Shown here: one piece after another, positions 35,487 to 44,672 of the stretch
How positions within the stretch are numbered: the stretch's first letter is position 1
How the letters are laid out: every line of letters begins with the position of its first letter
The notes under the pieces: model-generated
Databases searched by the model: none
Seen by the model: the letters and a program-made list of their open reading frames with translations, nothing else
Told to the model about the DNA's origin: nothing
Position numbers and translations under genes: made by a program
Assembly: GCA_022181065.1 (NCBI GenBank)
Contig: BQMY01000096.1
Location: forward strand, 1-55,354
DNA length: 55,354 bases
Direction of reading: 5' to 3'
From: Melioribacteraceae bacterium
Lineage (GTDB): Bacteria; Bacteroidota; Ignavibacteria; Ignavibacteriales; Melioribacteraceae

Positions 35487-36998
35487 TTGGCATTCTACGC
35501 TCAGGATGAATATTTAATGAATGAAAATGTTACTTTCACATTTGGTTTGAGAGTTGACATACCAATGTACCTTACTGATCCAATCGATAACCCATGGTCA
35601 AGAAGTTTGCAGCTGCTTGATGAAAATGATCAGGCAGAGAGTGTTGACCAGAGTAAATTACCTGACGCAACTCCTTTGCTTTCTCCACGTGTTGGATTCA
35701 ACTGGGATGTTACGGGTGACAGATCTACGCAATTGCGCGGTGGTACCGGTATTTTCACAGGCAGGATTCCTTTTGTATGGCTTGGTAATAATATTTCAAA
35801 TCCGGGTCTTAATCCAAATCTGTATCACCCTGCTTACAATCCTGCAGGAACACGTTATCCTACTCAGGATAATTCTGTGCTGATGCAGACAGATGACTTG
35901 AACGCAATGGCAAACGATTTCAAATGGCCACAGGTATGGACGACCAACTTCGCTATTGACCAGAAATTGCCTTACAATATTCTTGGAACATTCGAAGTAA
36001 TATACGGCAAGGATATTAACGCAATTTATGTAAGGAACGCTAACCTTGGCGCTCCTGTAAGATATCTTGATGACGGAAGACCTTATTACAATAATGGCAA
36101 AGCAGATCCTAATTTTACCGGCGGCGCATACGTTATTGATAATAATGATGAAGGTTCATCACTTACTATTACAGCTCAATTGCGCAAGCAGTTTGAAAGT
36201 GGATTATCAACTACTCTATCATACAACTTCAATGAATCTAAAAACGCGTTAACTACTACTGAAATCGCTTCGGCATTATTTGGAAGTAATCCTGTACAAG
36301 GTGACCCGAATGCTCCTCAATCAAGCTATTCGCAGTTTGGTCAGTGTCACAGAATAATTGGCGGCGCGACATATCAGCACAAATGGAGCGAAAATCTTGC
36401 AACAACTTTCGGTGTATTTTTTGAAGCCGCTGAAGGTAACGTATTCAGCACAGCAGGCGGTAACCGCTACTCCTTCGTATATGCCGGCGATGTGAACGGT
36501 GACGGTCAAGCAGGTAACGACCTGATCTATGTTCCTTCAAACCAGGGGCAGATTACTCTTGTTGACTATACCAACGCGTCAGGAGCTACTGTTACTGCCG
36601 CGGAACAGTGGACTGCACTTAACGCTTTTATTGAACAGGATGATTACCTGAGTGAAAACAGAGGATCAATCGCTGAAAGAAACGGACTAATAAATCCATG
36701 GTATTTCAATATTGATTTGAGAATTTTACAGGATTTCAGTCTTGCGTTTGGTGGGAAACGTCATACATTCCAGTTAAGTCTGGATGTGCTAAATGTGGCA
36801 AATCTTATTTCATCAAGTTGGGGTGTAAGACAGGTTGCTGATTCACGAGCGACATCTCCATTGCAGCTTCAGGGATTTGACGCTTCAGGTGAACCTCAAT
36901 TTACATTTGATACTAGTGTTAAAGAGACATTTATTGATGATCCGAGTATCTTCTCACGCTGGCAGATGCAGCTTGGTTTAAGATATTTCTTCCAGTAA
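35487..36998 (+). CDS. TonB-dependent receptor, C-terminal barrel part
   Basis: The remainder of the beta-barrel in the same frame as 33744-35354; codons 35355-35486 also read as receptor sequence, so the ATG at 35487 is just the first Met after the stop and not a real start. Barrel strands include MAFYAQDEYLMNENVTFTFG, LLSPRVGFNWDV, RGGTGIFTGRIPFVWLGNN and LSTTLSYNFNESKNAL. It ends in a typical last strand (MQLGLRYFFQ). No ribosome site or signal peptide is present, so on its own it should not give a functional protein. Confidence 0.8.
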   Translation: MAFYAQDEYLMNENVTFTFGLRVDIPMYLTDPIDNPWSRSLQLLDENDQAESVDQSKLPDATPLLSPRVGFNWDVTGDRSTQLRGGTGIFTGRIPFVWLGNNISNPGLNPNLYHPAYNPAGTRYPTQDNSVLMQTDDLNAMANDFKWPQVWTTNFAIDQKLPYNILGTFEVIYGKDINAIYVRNANLGAPVRYLDDGRPYYNNGKADPNFTGGAYVIDNNDEGSSLTITAQLRKQFESGLSTTLSYNFNESKNALTTTEIASALFGSNPVQGDPNAPQSSYSQFGQCHRIIGGATYQHKWSENLATTFGVFFEAAEGNVFSTAGGNRYSFVYAGDVNGDGQAGNDLIYVPSNQGQITLVDYTNASGATVTAAEQWTALNAFIEQDDYLSENRGSIAERNGLINPWYFNIDLRILQDFSLAFGGKRHTFQLSLDVLNVANLISSSWGVRQVADSRATSPLQLQGFDASGEPQFTFDTSVKETFIDDPSIFSRWQMQLGLRYFFQ

Positions 36999-37093
36999 AA
37001 AAGATGCTCGAATTCACTAATTTCATACGGGCAACAATATATTTATTCGTCATTCCCGTGAAAACGGGAATTTATTCAAAGATTGTACATATT

Positions 37094-37127
37094 AAAAAAC
37101 GGCAGAGAAATCTGCCGTTTTTTTTTA
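37094..37127. terminator. Bidirectional terminator between the receptor and DUF116 genes
   Basis: AAAACGGCAGA, loop GAAA, TCTGCCGTTTTTTTTT: a stem of about 10 pairs with A- and T-tracts on opposite sides, so it can end transcription both ways. It touches the stop codon of the DUF116 gene. Confidence 0.9.
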
Positions 37128-38300
37128 TATTGCTTTTCTATTCTTAACTTTATTCTCTTTACCCAGAACACGTTTTAACTGATCTTTGTTGATATCGGTT
37201 GGAATCCCGTCAGCATCCCAGTGGGCGGTACATCCGCAATAATCAAGGAAAACACACTGTGCAGGGATATTCAGTTTGCGCATTTCAAGTCCGCCTGTTA
37301 TAAGATTCAGAATACAGGCTACACCAATTACACCAATATTTCTCTCTGCGGCAAATTTCTCTAGCCAGTTTGAAAAATCGGAAGAATGTGGTATAATTCT
37401 AACCTGAAAACCGAGCTCCTGACCCACAATTCTGTACTTATTAATATTGCATTTTTCATTACATCCGGAGCAAAGCATATCAAGTCCGCCGCCATGAGCT
37501 TTACAAAAATCTGGATTGCTCCTCATACAGGCCGGGAGAAGTAAAGCCTTTTCTTCGGTAGCGATAAATTCCTCTCTGAAAGCGATATTCATTAACTCAG
37601 CGCCAACCATATTGAGGTAATAATCGGTTTTAGGACGTTTACAAAATATATAATCTTCACTACCCGGTTTTATTTTGTTCGCGTATTTAATGTAATTGTC
37701 AACTTCAGGAGTATATTTACCAAGGACTTTATCGGATTTTATTACAAAGTCGCTTGTTACCGAAAGAATAATGTTGAACCATAGTGATGAGGTTTCAGCG
37801 TTTTGGCGAAACAGTTCATGCCAAAATTTGAACCTTATAACTTCCTCCCTGAATTCACCTGTTGCCTCCATCCAGGCAATCAGTTTATTAAAAGTTTTCA
37901 GACTGAGGTAGTTATGGTTGCCTCTATTGCGTAACAGTAAAGAGGGTGTTAATTTCCCCCTCAGTCGATCGATTTCCGCTTTTACCTCTCTGTATTTTCT
38001 CCTGAAATTATAAAGCAATTTCATTGTTCCGGTAGCGAGAAAATTTGAAGTGTTTGCGTAAAAATTATAATTATTCCATAGAACCCCTATGGAGAGAAGT
38101 TCGAAAAAATATTCTTCGTCAAATCTTAATTTATTCGGAGTGCCGTCAAAATATGTTTTATATTGTTTGATAAGCTCGTTGAAATGTTCAACGCCTGAGT
38201 TGTAAAAATTCTCTGTGAATAAAGAAAGTTCAGAATAAAACAAATCCGAGTTTTCTCCGTATCGGTCGAGTTTATATGTTATCGTTTTCGTCTGTTTCAT
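37125..38300 (-). CDS. DUF116 domain protein
   Basis: A 391-residue protein. The C-terminal half is DUF116: LPACMRSNPDFCKAHGGG, the cysteine cluster CSGCNEKCNINK, GVIGVACILNLITGGLEMRK, and PAQCVFLDYCGCTAHW followed by GIPTDIN. The many conserved Cys residues suggest metal or Fe-S binding. The N-terminal half (about 1-200) is helical and not recognised. DUF116 proteins have no established function. A small gene ends three bases upstream, so the two are cotranscribed. Confidence 0.88.
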   Translation of the reverse strand: MKQTKTITYKLDRYGENSDLFYSELSLFTENFYNSGVEHFNELIKQYKTYFDGTPNKLRFDEEYFFELLSIGVLWNNYNFYANTSNFLATGTMKLLYNFRRKYREVKAEIDRLRGKLTPSLLLRNRGNHNYLSLKTFNKLIAWMEATGEFREEVIRFKFWHELFRQNAETSSLWFNIILSVTSDFVIKSDKVLGKYTPEVDNYIKYANKIKPGSEDYIFCKRPKTDYYLNMVGAELMNIAFREEFIATEEKALLLPACMRSNPDFCKAHGGGLDMLCSGCNEKCNINKYRIVGQELGFQVRIIPHSSDFSNWLEKFAAERNIGVIGVACILNLITGGLEMRKLNIPAQCVFLDYCGCTAHWDADGIPTDINKDQLKRVLGKENKVKNRKAI

Positions 38301-38303
38301 GTT

Positions 38304-38516
38304 TCACCTGTTCCTCGGATGTAACCTGGCATCCCTTTCATTTCCTCTTTTATAGTTTCCGGTTATCCTTGCCAAAACCTCCTGAAGTTCGCTTTCTGAC
38401 ATTAATTCTGCTTCATCAAGAAACGCTTTTGCCTTTTGTTTTCTCAAAATTGTAACAGGTTGGTTTTCCCTGTATATTTGAATGCTGTTGTCTTTATTTT
38501 TCCTGTAGCTGAACAA
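38304..38516 (-). CDS. Small protein upstream of DUF116, function unknown
   Basis: A 70-residue protein starting at TTG (38516). It is basic at both ends, with a central helical part (KQKAKAFLDEAELMSESE, LQEVLARITGN) and a basic tail (YKRGNERDARLHPRNR) that could bind nucleic acid. It is separated from the DUF116 start by only three bases. The gene is supported by its position, by clean spacing and by protein-like composition; I do not recognise a named family. Confidence 0.65.
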   Translation of the reverse strand: MFSYRKNKDNSIQIYRENQPVTILRKQKAKAFLDEAELMSESELQEVLARITGNYKRGNERDARLHPRNR

Positions 38517-38539
38517 TTTTTCCGCCCGAATATCTTCTT

Positions 38540-38570
38540 TTTTTGCAATTAAGACGTTTTATTGCAAAAA
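38540..38570. promoter_or_regulatory. Perfect 10-bp inverted repeat between the DUF116 operon and an ECF sigma gene
   Basis: TTTTTGCAAT, an 11-base spacer, and ATTGCAAAAA. It lies in the 109-base divergent intergenic region, about 24 bases before the small gene and 56 before the sigma gene, and could control either or both. Confidence 0.6.
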
Positions 38571-38625
38571 TTTGTTCAAATCAAAAAATTATTCTGAATA
38601 TTTTTTCGGTTTGTGTGTAATATAG

Positions 38626-39159
38626 TTGAACAAAGGATTTAGCAAAAAATTGAAAAACAAAACCAAACTTGATGAAGAGTTTTCATTATTAGTAAAGCTG
38701 AATATGAAAAGGGCATACTTTTCAGCCCTGGCTTTTCTGGGAAACCATGATCTCGCAATGGACGCTTCCCAGGAAGCATTTGTAAAAGCATATCAGAACT
38801 TTGCGAAATTTGATCAGAGTAAAAAGTTTTTTACCTGGTATTTCAAAATCCTGAAAAATCTTTGTCTCAATATGTTGAGAGACAATAAAAAGTTTGAAAC
38901 TATTGATATGCTGGAGGAAAGAATGTCCGACTCGCAATCAATACCCTTGTCGATGGAAGACAAGGAGATGAAGCACCTGATGCAGATGGCGTTATTCAAA
39001 CTGAACGCCATAGATCGCGGGATACTGATTTTGAGAGAGTTTGAAGACTTTTCATACAAGGAAATTTCCGAAATTATGGAAATACCGATCGGGACTGTTA
39101 TGTCTAAAATTTATAATGCGCGAAAAAAATTGTACTCTAATATGGAGGGTAAACTATGA
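38626..39159 (+). CDS. ECF-type RNA polymerase sigma factor (module 1)
   Basis: A 177-residue sigma factor with only regions 2 and 4. Region 2: FLGNHDLAMDASQEAFVKAYQNF and FFTWYFKILKNLCLNMLRDN. Region 4: LNAIDRGILILREFEDFSYKEISEIMEIPIGTVMSKIYNARKKL in parts. The start is TTG at 38626; the next Met would cut into region 2. It overlaps the next gene by ATGA, so translation is coupled to its probable anti-sigma factor. Confidence 0.93.
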   Translation: MNKGFSKKLKNKTKLDEEFSLLVKLNMKRAYFSALAFLGNHDLAMDASQEAFVKAYQNFAKFDQSKKFFTWYFKILKNLCLNMLRDNKKFETIDMLEERMSDSQSIPLSMEDKEMKHLMQMALFKLNAIDRGILILREFEDFSYKEISEIMEIPIGTVMSKIYNARKKLYSNMEGKL

Positions 39160-39602
39160 GCGATGAAAGATTTGTAGAGCTGGTTGAGAAATTTCTCGAT
39201 AACGAACTTTCTCCCTCCGAAGAGACCGAGTTAAACAAAATTCTCGATGCAAATCCCTCTTTTAAATCTGAACTGGAAGAACAGATAAAAGTAAAAGAGG
39301 CTATGAGAAAAATGATGATGAAAAATCCCAATAAAGAAGTTTGGGACGGCTACTGGCAAAGAAGTTATAATAAAACCGAACGAGGTATTGCCTGGTTCGT
39401 ATTCATTCTTGGTATTATAATCGTTGCGGGTTACGCCATCGTTGAAATTGCCGACAATCTTATGAATGATACTTCAATACCGCTCTTTTTAAAGATAGGT
39501 ATTGCATTTTCTATTGGTGGTGGGTTATTTTTACTTTTTACCGTTTTTCGGGAACGTTTATTCACCTCCAAAAATGATAAATATAAGGAGATTCAACGAT
39601 GA
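39156..39602 (+). CDS. Probable membrane anti-sigma factor (module 1)
   Basis: A 148-residue protein. The N-terminal helical part (about 5-45, LVEKFLDNELSPSEETELNKIL) is the pattern of Bacteroidota anti-sigma factors, without the zinc-binding HxxxCxxC. Two membrane helices follow (about 75-98 and 110-130). The short loop between them would face the periplasm. It overlaps the sigma gene by four bases upstream and the YbjQ gene by four downstream. The role is inferred from position and shape. Confidence 0.75.
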   Translation: MSDERFVELVEKFLDNELSPSEETELNKILDANPSFKSELEEQIKVKEAMRKMMMKNPNKEVWDGYWQRSYNKTERGIAWFVFILGIIIVAGYAIVEIADNLMNDTSIPLFLKIGIAFSIGGGLFLLFTVFRERLFTSKNDKYKEIQR

Positions 39603-39919
39603 TGCTATCATCCTCGTCATATATAGCCGGGAAAAAAGTTGTTAAAACAATTTCTGTTGTTCGCGGAAATACTATACGAGCTAGTAATATCGGGAGAGAT
39701 ATTATTGCGGTATTTAAAAATATGCTCGGGGGTGAAATTGAAGAGTACACAAAACTTTTTGCAGAATCACGTGAACAGGCTCTCGACAGGATGATAGAAC
39801 AAGCACGCGGATTAGGAGCCAATGCGGTAACGGATGTAAAGTTTTCTACTAGTTACATAATGAATAATGCCTCTGAAATACTTGTATACGGTACTGCTGT
39901 AATTGTGGAAGACGAGTAA
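39599..39919 (+). CDS. YbjQ/DUF74 family protein
   Basis: A 106-residue protein matching the YbjQ family: VVRGNTIRASNIGRDI, LGGEIEEYTKLFAESREQALDRM, and ARGLGANAVTDVKFSTSYI. Family members form pentameric rings; some were annotated as heavy-metal binding, which is unproven. The ATGA overlap with the anti-sigma gene places it in the same operon, so it may be an effector of this sigma module. It is cytosolic. Confidence 0.88.
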   Translation: MMLSSSSYIAGKKVVKTISVVRGNTIRASNIGRDIIAVFKNMLGGEIEEYTKLFAESREQALDRMIEQARGLGANAVTDVKFSTSYIMNNASEILVYGTAVIVEDE

Positions 39920-40014
39920 TTCCTCAATTACACCGCGGTTTTAAACGATATATTGTTAAAATTCTGTTAATTTTATCCGATAGTTATACATCATAAAGAT
40001 AAAGGTGTAAAACT

Positions 40015-41934
40015 ATGTTCGATATTATTAAAGACAGAAAGATTTCTCACAAATTACTTCTAATGATCTTCTTTTCCTTTATTCCTTTCATCCTGATTTT
40101 TTGGATTAACCTCCTGCCGAACGTTGAAGAAAAATATATGTCTGATAAAAAACGCGGTTTACAAAATGGTGTAGAAACCGCATACGGAATTTTAGGGCAT
40201 TACAACGATCTTGTTAAAGCAGGTAAATTAAATCTCTCCGAAGCACAATCTCAGGCAGCAGACGAAATAAATAAACTTCGCTACAGTGGTAAAGAATACT
40301 ACTTCATGTACGACTTGCAGGGCATCACCCGCGGTTTGGGTTCTGATCCCTCCAAAATGGGTGAGAACAGATTTAACATTGAAGATAAAAAAGGTAACAA
40401 GTTTATCCAGGATATGATCAATACAACAAAAAGTAATGGCGAAGGCTTCGTTACCTACTGGTATCCGAAACTGGGTGAAACCGAGCCCTCCCCAAAATTA
40501 AGTTTCGTAAAGCTGTTTAAGGAATGGAATTGGTTTATCGGAAGTGGGGTTTACATTGATGATGTAGAAGCAAGTTTTAGCGAATTAAAAAATAGTCTTA
40601 TTTTCCCGCTGCTAATCGCAATTTTCGTTGCATTTATAATTGGCTACTACTTTTCGAGACAGATATCTGTTCCTGTTAAAGAGTTAAATTCCGCAGCTTC
40701 ACAAGTAGCGGATGGTAATATTGATGTTACGGTAAAAGTATCCGCCAAAGATGAACTTGGAAACCTCGCCACCTCATTCAATATGATGGTATTAAATCTC
40801 AAAAAGTATATCCACGAAGTAAAGGAAAAAGGGAAAGAAGCTGAGGAAGCAGCAGAAAAAGCGAAAATGCTCCAGCAAAAATCAGAAGAGCAAAAAGAGT
40901 ATCTGCATCGAAATACTCAAAAACTCCTTACCCAAATGGAAAAATTCGCTAAAGGTGATCTCACGATTGAAGTAATCCCTGAACGAGATGATGATGAAAT
41001 TGGTAAACTGCTTCTCGGATTTAACCTGGCAGTAAACAACATAAACTTGATGATGACTCAAGTTAAAGCCGCTGTTGAGGCAACAAATAATTCGAGCCTG
41101 GAAATTACAGCAAGTGCTGAAGAATTGGCTGCGGGTGCTCAAGAGCAAAGCACACAGACCAGCGAAGTGGCGAGCGCGGTGGAGCAGATGGCAACAACTA
41201 TTATCCAAACCACCAAAAACGCCAGTATCGCTGCTGAAAACGCAAAGAATTCTGGTAAGAGTGCTTTGGAAGGGGGAGAAGTTGTTGATGCAACCGTGCA
41301 GGGTATGATAAGAATAAATGAGGTTGTCGAAGCTGCGGCTCGTACTATTAGAAAACTTGGCAAAGGTAGCGACCAGATAGGTGAAATAATCCAGGTAATT
41401 GAAGAGATCGCCGACCAGACCAATTTGCTTGCGCTGAATGCCGCTATTGAAGCAGCGCGCGCCGGTGAAATGGGACGTGGTTTTGCCGTAGTTGCAGATG
41501 AAGTAAGGAAACTTGCCGAAAGAACTACCAAAGCAACAAAAGAAATTTCCTCAATGATAAAACAGATTCAGCTTGATACCGGAGAAGCTGTAACTTCCAT
41601 TGAGCTGGGAACACAGGAAGTAGAGAAAGGAAAAACTCTTGCTCTAGAAGCCGGGAAGTCTCTAAAGAATATTATAAAATCATCTGAAACTGTTGTCGAT
41701 GAGATCACTCAAGTCGCAACAGCTAGTGAAGAGCAATCCACAGCCGCTGAGGAGATTAGCAGAAGTATTGATGGTATTAACACTGTTACACAGCAATCTG
41801 CGGAAAATACGCATCAAATAGCTTCAGAATCAGAAAACCTCAGAATGCTTACTGAAAACCTGAAAAAAACTTTTATCAATTTTAATCTTAAAGAAGTTGA
41901 AAGCGATACCTATTCTCTTTCAATAAGAGATTAA
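40015..41934 (+). CDS. Methyl-accepting chemotaxis protein with Cache sensor
   Basis: A 639-residue chemoreceptor. A helix at about 15-35 is followed by a periplasmic single Cache domain (about 40-190, [38 protein letters not shown]), a second helix (about 197-215), HAMP (about 215-270) and a second HAMP-like part (about 305-350). The signalling hairpin has the conserved tip [21 protein letters not shown] and [16 protein letters not shown]. Ligand type is small organic acids in related Cache_2 receptors, but this is unproven here. No che genes are in the window. It lies 95 bases after the YbjQ gene and may have its own promoter. Confidence 0.94.
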   Translation: MFDIIKDRKISHKLLLMIFFSFIPFILIFWINLLPNVEEKYMSDKKRGLQNGVETAYGILGHYNDLVKAGKLNLSEAQSQAADEINKLRYSGKEYYFMYDLQGITRGLGSDPSKMGENRFNIEDKKGNKFIQDMINTTKSNGEGFVTYWYPKLGETEPSPKLSFVKLFKEWNWFIGSGVYIDDVEASFSELKNSLIFPLLIAIFVAFIIGYYFSRQISVPVKELNSAASQVADGNIDVTVKVSAKDELGNLATSFNMMVLNLKKYIHEVKEKGKEAEEAAEKAKMLQQKSEEQKEYLHRNTQKLLTQMEKFAKGDLTIEVIPERDDDEIGKLLLGFNLAVNNINLMMTQVKAAVEATNNSSLEITASAEELAAGAQEQSTQTSEVASAVEQMATTIIQTTKNASIAAENAKNSGKSALEGGEVVDATVQGMIRINEVVEAAARTIRKLGKGSDQIGEIIQVIEEIADQTNLLALNAAIEAARAGEMGRGFAVVADEVRKLAERTTKATKEISSMIKQIQLDTGEAVTSIELGTQEVEKGKTLALEAGKSLKNIIKSSETVVDEITQVATASEEQSTAAEEISRSIDGINTVTQQSAENTHQIASESENLRMLTENLKKTFINFNLKEVESDTYSLSIRD

Positions 41935-41945
41935 TTTATTACTGT

Positions 41946-41977
41946 AAGGGGCTGACTAAAAAGGGAGTCAGCCCCTT
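41946..41977 (+). terminator. Strong hairpin after the chemoreceptor gene
   Basis: AAGGGGCTGACT and AGTCAGCCCCTT form a perfect 12-pair stem with an eight-base loop, nine bases or so after the stop. The tail GCAAAAAC lacks T residues, so it may be a terminator needing other factors or an mRNA end protector. Confidence 0.55.
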
Positions 41978-42209
41978 GCAAAAACATCTATGTCATTGTC
42001 CCCCGGTAAAATCGGGAGGCATTCAGTTTTTGTTTTTCGTTTTTTACTTAAAATTTACAATCATAGATTAACGACAATAATAGGTGGGTGAGGCGCTCGA
42101 ACCCCCGGAAAAAGCATGATATTAAACGAACCCATCCTATCCGCCTGTGGCGGACTTCCCTTTAGCAAAGGGAAGGACTTTTAACCTTTTGCAAATCTGA
42201 TAGTTTTAT

Positions 42210-42394
42210 AAAGTCCTCCTTAGAAGGAGGTGGATTCCGACGAATGTCGGAAGACGGAGGATGATTTATTGCATTATTTGTGACTTTTAGTCATCCACCA
42301 TCACAAAATCCGTCGATGGCGTAATGATTTCCCCCTTCAAAACCTGTGCGCCTCTGGCGTAGGGGGCGTAAAAATAAACAACCAGGTTTTTCAA
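42210..42394 (+). repeat. Dispersed intergenic repeat, copy C
   Basis: About 185 bases matching copies A and B (AAAGTCCTCC, GACGAATGTCGGAAGACGG, GGATGATTTATTGCA, ATCACAAAATCCG, ACCTGTGCGCCT, AACCAGGTTTTTCAAC). The hairpin arms have decayed slightly. The 489-base gap 41935-42423 also holds the hairpin above, a CCCCCGGTAAAATCGGG stem near 42001, and CCGCCTGTGGCGG near 42140; no gene is present. Confidence 0.8.
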
Positions 42395-42423
42395 CCATCT
42401 CGGAGGAGAACTTCCCCCTTTAT

Positions 42424-44511
42424 TTATTTTTGAATTATTTCCAGACTTACCTTTCCAACCAATTCCAGTAACTGTTTAACCCTGAAAGGTTTTGGCAGCA
42501 CGTATGAAGCATGGTGTTCCTTCAGTTTGTCATCAGTTATTTCTGATCCCCAACCTGTTACTACCGCAACCGGTATATTACCATTAAATTTCTCATGAAT
42601 CTTTTCAGAAAGCTGCCATCCATTCATATTTGGCATACCAACATCTGTAATGACAAAATCGTAGTCGCTACCGGAAAGCAGAGCCAATGCCTCACTACCT
42701 GATTCAACTACTTGTCCTGTCATTCCAATTGTGGTGATCATTTCGCTTGCGATATCACGAATATTCTGGTCATCATCAACCCATAAAATTTTTAGCTTGC
42801 CCTCCGGTTTGTTCGCCTCATTCAAATTGATTTCTCCCTCCTCCCCAAAAATTACCGGCAGTTTTATTTCAAAGGTAGTTCCCTCACCGGGCATAGTCGA
42901 TTTAATTTTTATATCACCGCCATGATCTTTCATTACCTTATATACACCGCTTAATCCTATACCTCTGCCAACCTCAAACCCTTTTGTTGTAAAAAACGGA
43001 ATAAACGATCTTTCGGCAATTTCTGGTGACATACCTTTTCCATTATCCTTGAGGAGTATTGTAACCCATTGCTCATCTCTGGATGCACTACAACTTATAT
43101 TACCTCCATCAGGCATTGCCTCAACAGCGTTTTTCATTAAATTGTATAGCGCAGACCTGAACGCCGCCTGATTAACATTCACCATGATTGTTTCATCAAT
43201 ATCACACTCAACTTCAATAAACAGACCTTTTTTTTCAGCTTCATATTTCCATAAAGGTCTGGTTTGTAAAATTACATCATTTACAATTTTTACCAGTTTT
43301 ACAGGTGAAAATCCTTTTGTTATATCATTGTCCGCGCCAAAACGCTGCAAGGTTTGTACTCTCCCTGCGGCGTCCTCTGAGATATCCTGCACAAGCCTTA
43401 ATTTTGACTTTATCTTTTCATCCACAGTATCATCAAACAATATCAATTCCACATTACTGAATATCGCCTGAAGAGAATTGTTAAAATCATGAGCAATTGC
43501 TGAAGATGTTTGACCAATCGCGCTTAATCGCTCATTTTCCAGCCAAATTTTTAATGTTTCTTTCCTCTGCGTGATATCTCTAATGATGCCCTCAACCGCA
43601 ACAATTTCACCTTCATCATTTCGGATTGGTATTTTATGCTCTTCTACATAAATAGGAATTCCATTTTTCTTTTGCCATCTGAATTCCCGGACATTCTGGA
43701 ATTCAGAATCTCCTGTTAGTGTTCTGGCATATTTTTCATATTCACCCGGCATAAAAATTTTCTCAATAATCTGTGGATTTTTGTAGAACTCTTCAGGTTG
43801 ATGGCCGGTGAGATCAAATACAGATGGACTAACATAAGTGAATTTCCTTACGGGCACATAATCAAAACGGAAAATGGTATCCATCGCGTTTTCGCTTAGT
43901 CTGCGGAAACGTTCTTCACTCTCTTTAAGCTTGGCTAGAGAAACTTTATTCTTGCGGTGCTCAAGTAAAATTGTACCGATAATTAATGTTGCGATCGGAA
44001 ACGCGCCAAGTACGGTTGGAGTAATAATTTTCAAGGTTTGCGCAATATCATCCCAAGGCAGACTGAGCATAAGGAGAAGCATCTGAAGGTGTACTATTAT
44101 TCCAAGCAGATATAATCCGCCTAATGAGAGATAATCCTTTTGTTTTTTTTCAAGGTATCGGTAAAACAAAAATCCGGTGATTGCCGAAAAGGATATAATC
44201 AAAACTCCGGTAAGTGCTCCTGCCCCCCCTAACCAGACCCTGTATATTACTGCCATTATCGCGGAGATAAAACCGGAGACCGGCCCAAAAAAAAGAGTTA
44301 CCAGACTTATAACTACTGATCTTCCGTCAAAAATCAGTCCCTCCCGCAATACGAAAGGATACATCATTCCAATAATAGCGAATGTACCAAACAAAAATCC
44401 CTGCACTACTTTACCTGGTAAAGAGTTACGAGAAAACCTTTCGTCCGCGTATCCGGAGAAAATACTCAGGGATATCAAAACCGATAAATTGTAAATCAGA
44501 TCAAGTATCAT
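42424..44511 (-). CDS. Hybrid histidine kinase: 5TMR-LYT membrane sensor, PAS, kinase, receiver
   Basis: A 695-residue hybrid kinase. Residues 1-190 contain about six membrane helices of the LytS-type 5TMR sensor (FDGRSVVISLVTLFFGPVSGFISAIMAV in parts). A PAS domain (about 200-320, YVSPSVFDLTGHQPEEF) with its PAC end (EGIIRDITQRKE) follows. The phospho-acceptor segment is SAIAHDFNNSLQAIFSN; ATP-binding motifs are LYNLMKNAVEAMPDGG, DNGKGMSPE, FFTTK and GRGIGLSGVYKV. The C-terminal receiver (about 570-690) has WVDDD, the acceptor Asp in VITDVGMPNMNGW and the Lys in LPKPF. It is divergent from ECF sigma module 2 (89 bases between frames at closest). No separate output protein is adjacent. Confidence 0.93.
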   Translation of the reverse strand: MILDLIYNLSVLISLSIFSGYADERFSRNSLPGKVVQGFLFGTFAIIGMMYPFVLREGLIFDGRSVVISLVTLFFGPVSGFISAIMAVIYRVWLGGAGALTGVLIISFSAITGFLFYRYLEKKQKDYLSLGGLYLLGIIVHLQMLLLMLSLPWDDIAQTLKIITPTVLGAFPIATLIIGTILLEHRKNKVSLAKLKESEERFRRLSENAMDTIFRFDYVPVRKFTYVSPSVFDLTGHQPEEFYKNPQIIEKIFMPGEYEKYARTLTGDSEFQNVREFRWQKKNGIPIYVEEHKIPIRNDEGEIVAVEGIIRDITQRKETLKIWLENERLSAIGQTSSAIAHDFNNSLQAIFSNVELILFDDTVDEKIKSKLRLVQDISEDAAGRVQTLQRFGADNDITKGFSPVKLVKIVNDVILQTRPLWKYEAEKKGLFIEVECDIDETIMVNVNQAAFRSALYNLMKNAVEAMPDGGNISCSASRDEQWVTILLKDNGKGMSPEIAERSFIPFFTTKGFEVGRGIGLSGVYKVMKDHGGDIKIKSTMPGEGTTFEIKLPVIFGEEGEINLNEANKPEGKLKILWVDDDQNIRDIASEMITTIGMTGQVVESGSEALALLSGSDYDFVITDVGMPNMNGWQLSEKIHEKFNGNIPVAVVTGWGSEITDDKLKEHHASYVLPKPFRVKQLLELVGKVSLEIIQK

Positions 44512-44621
44512 CTAAAACATAAAACCCAAACAAATCAGCGATAATTAAAGTAATATATCTTTTTAATATTGAACTTGCAAACTTCCATGTACGCTAAATT
44601 TTGCATAAAAATTGTGCTACA

Positions 44622-44648
44622 TGTAACATTTTTATTCCCACCTTCGTC
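44622..44648 (+). promoter_or_regulatory. ECF-type promoter upstream of sigma module 2
   Basis: TGTAAC (44622-44627), 17 bases, CGTC (44645-44648). The AAC of the -35 and CGTC of the -10 are the usual ECF promoter elements. Transcription should begin near 44655, so translation probably starts at 44673 or 44679 and not at 44652. Confidence 0.65.
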
Positions 44649-44672
44649 TTTATGGATAGAACGTTAAAATTG

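Noticed and set aside
42080-42120. tRNA-like stretch with GCTCGAACCCCCGG
   Set aside because: No matching acceptor stem, anticodon arm or T-loop could be laid out around it; it belongs to the intergenic hairpin family.
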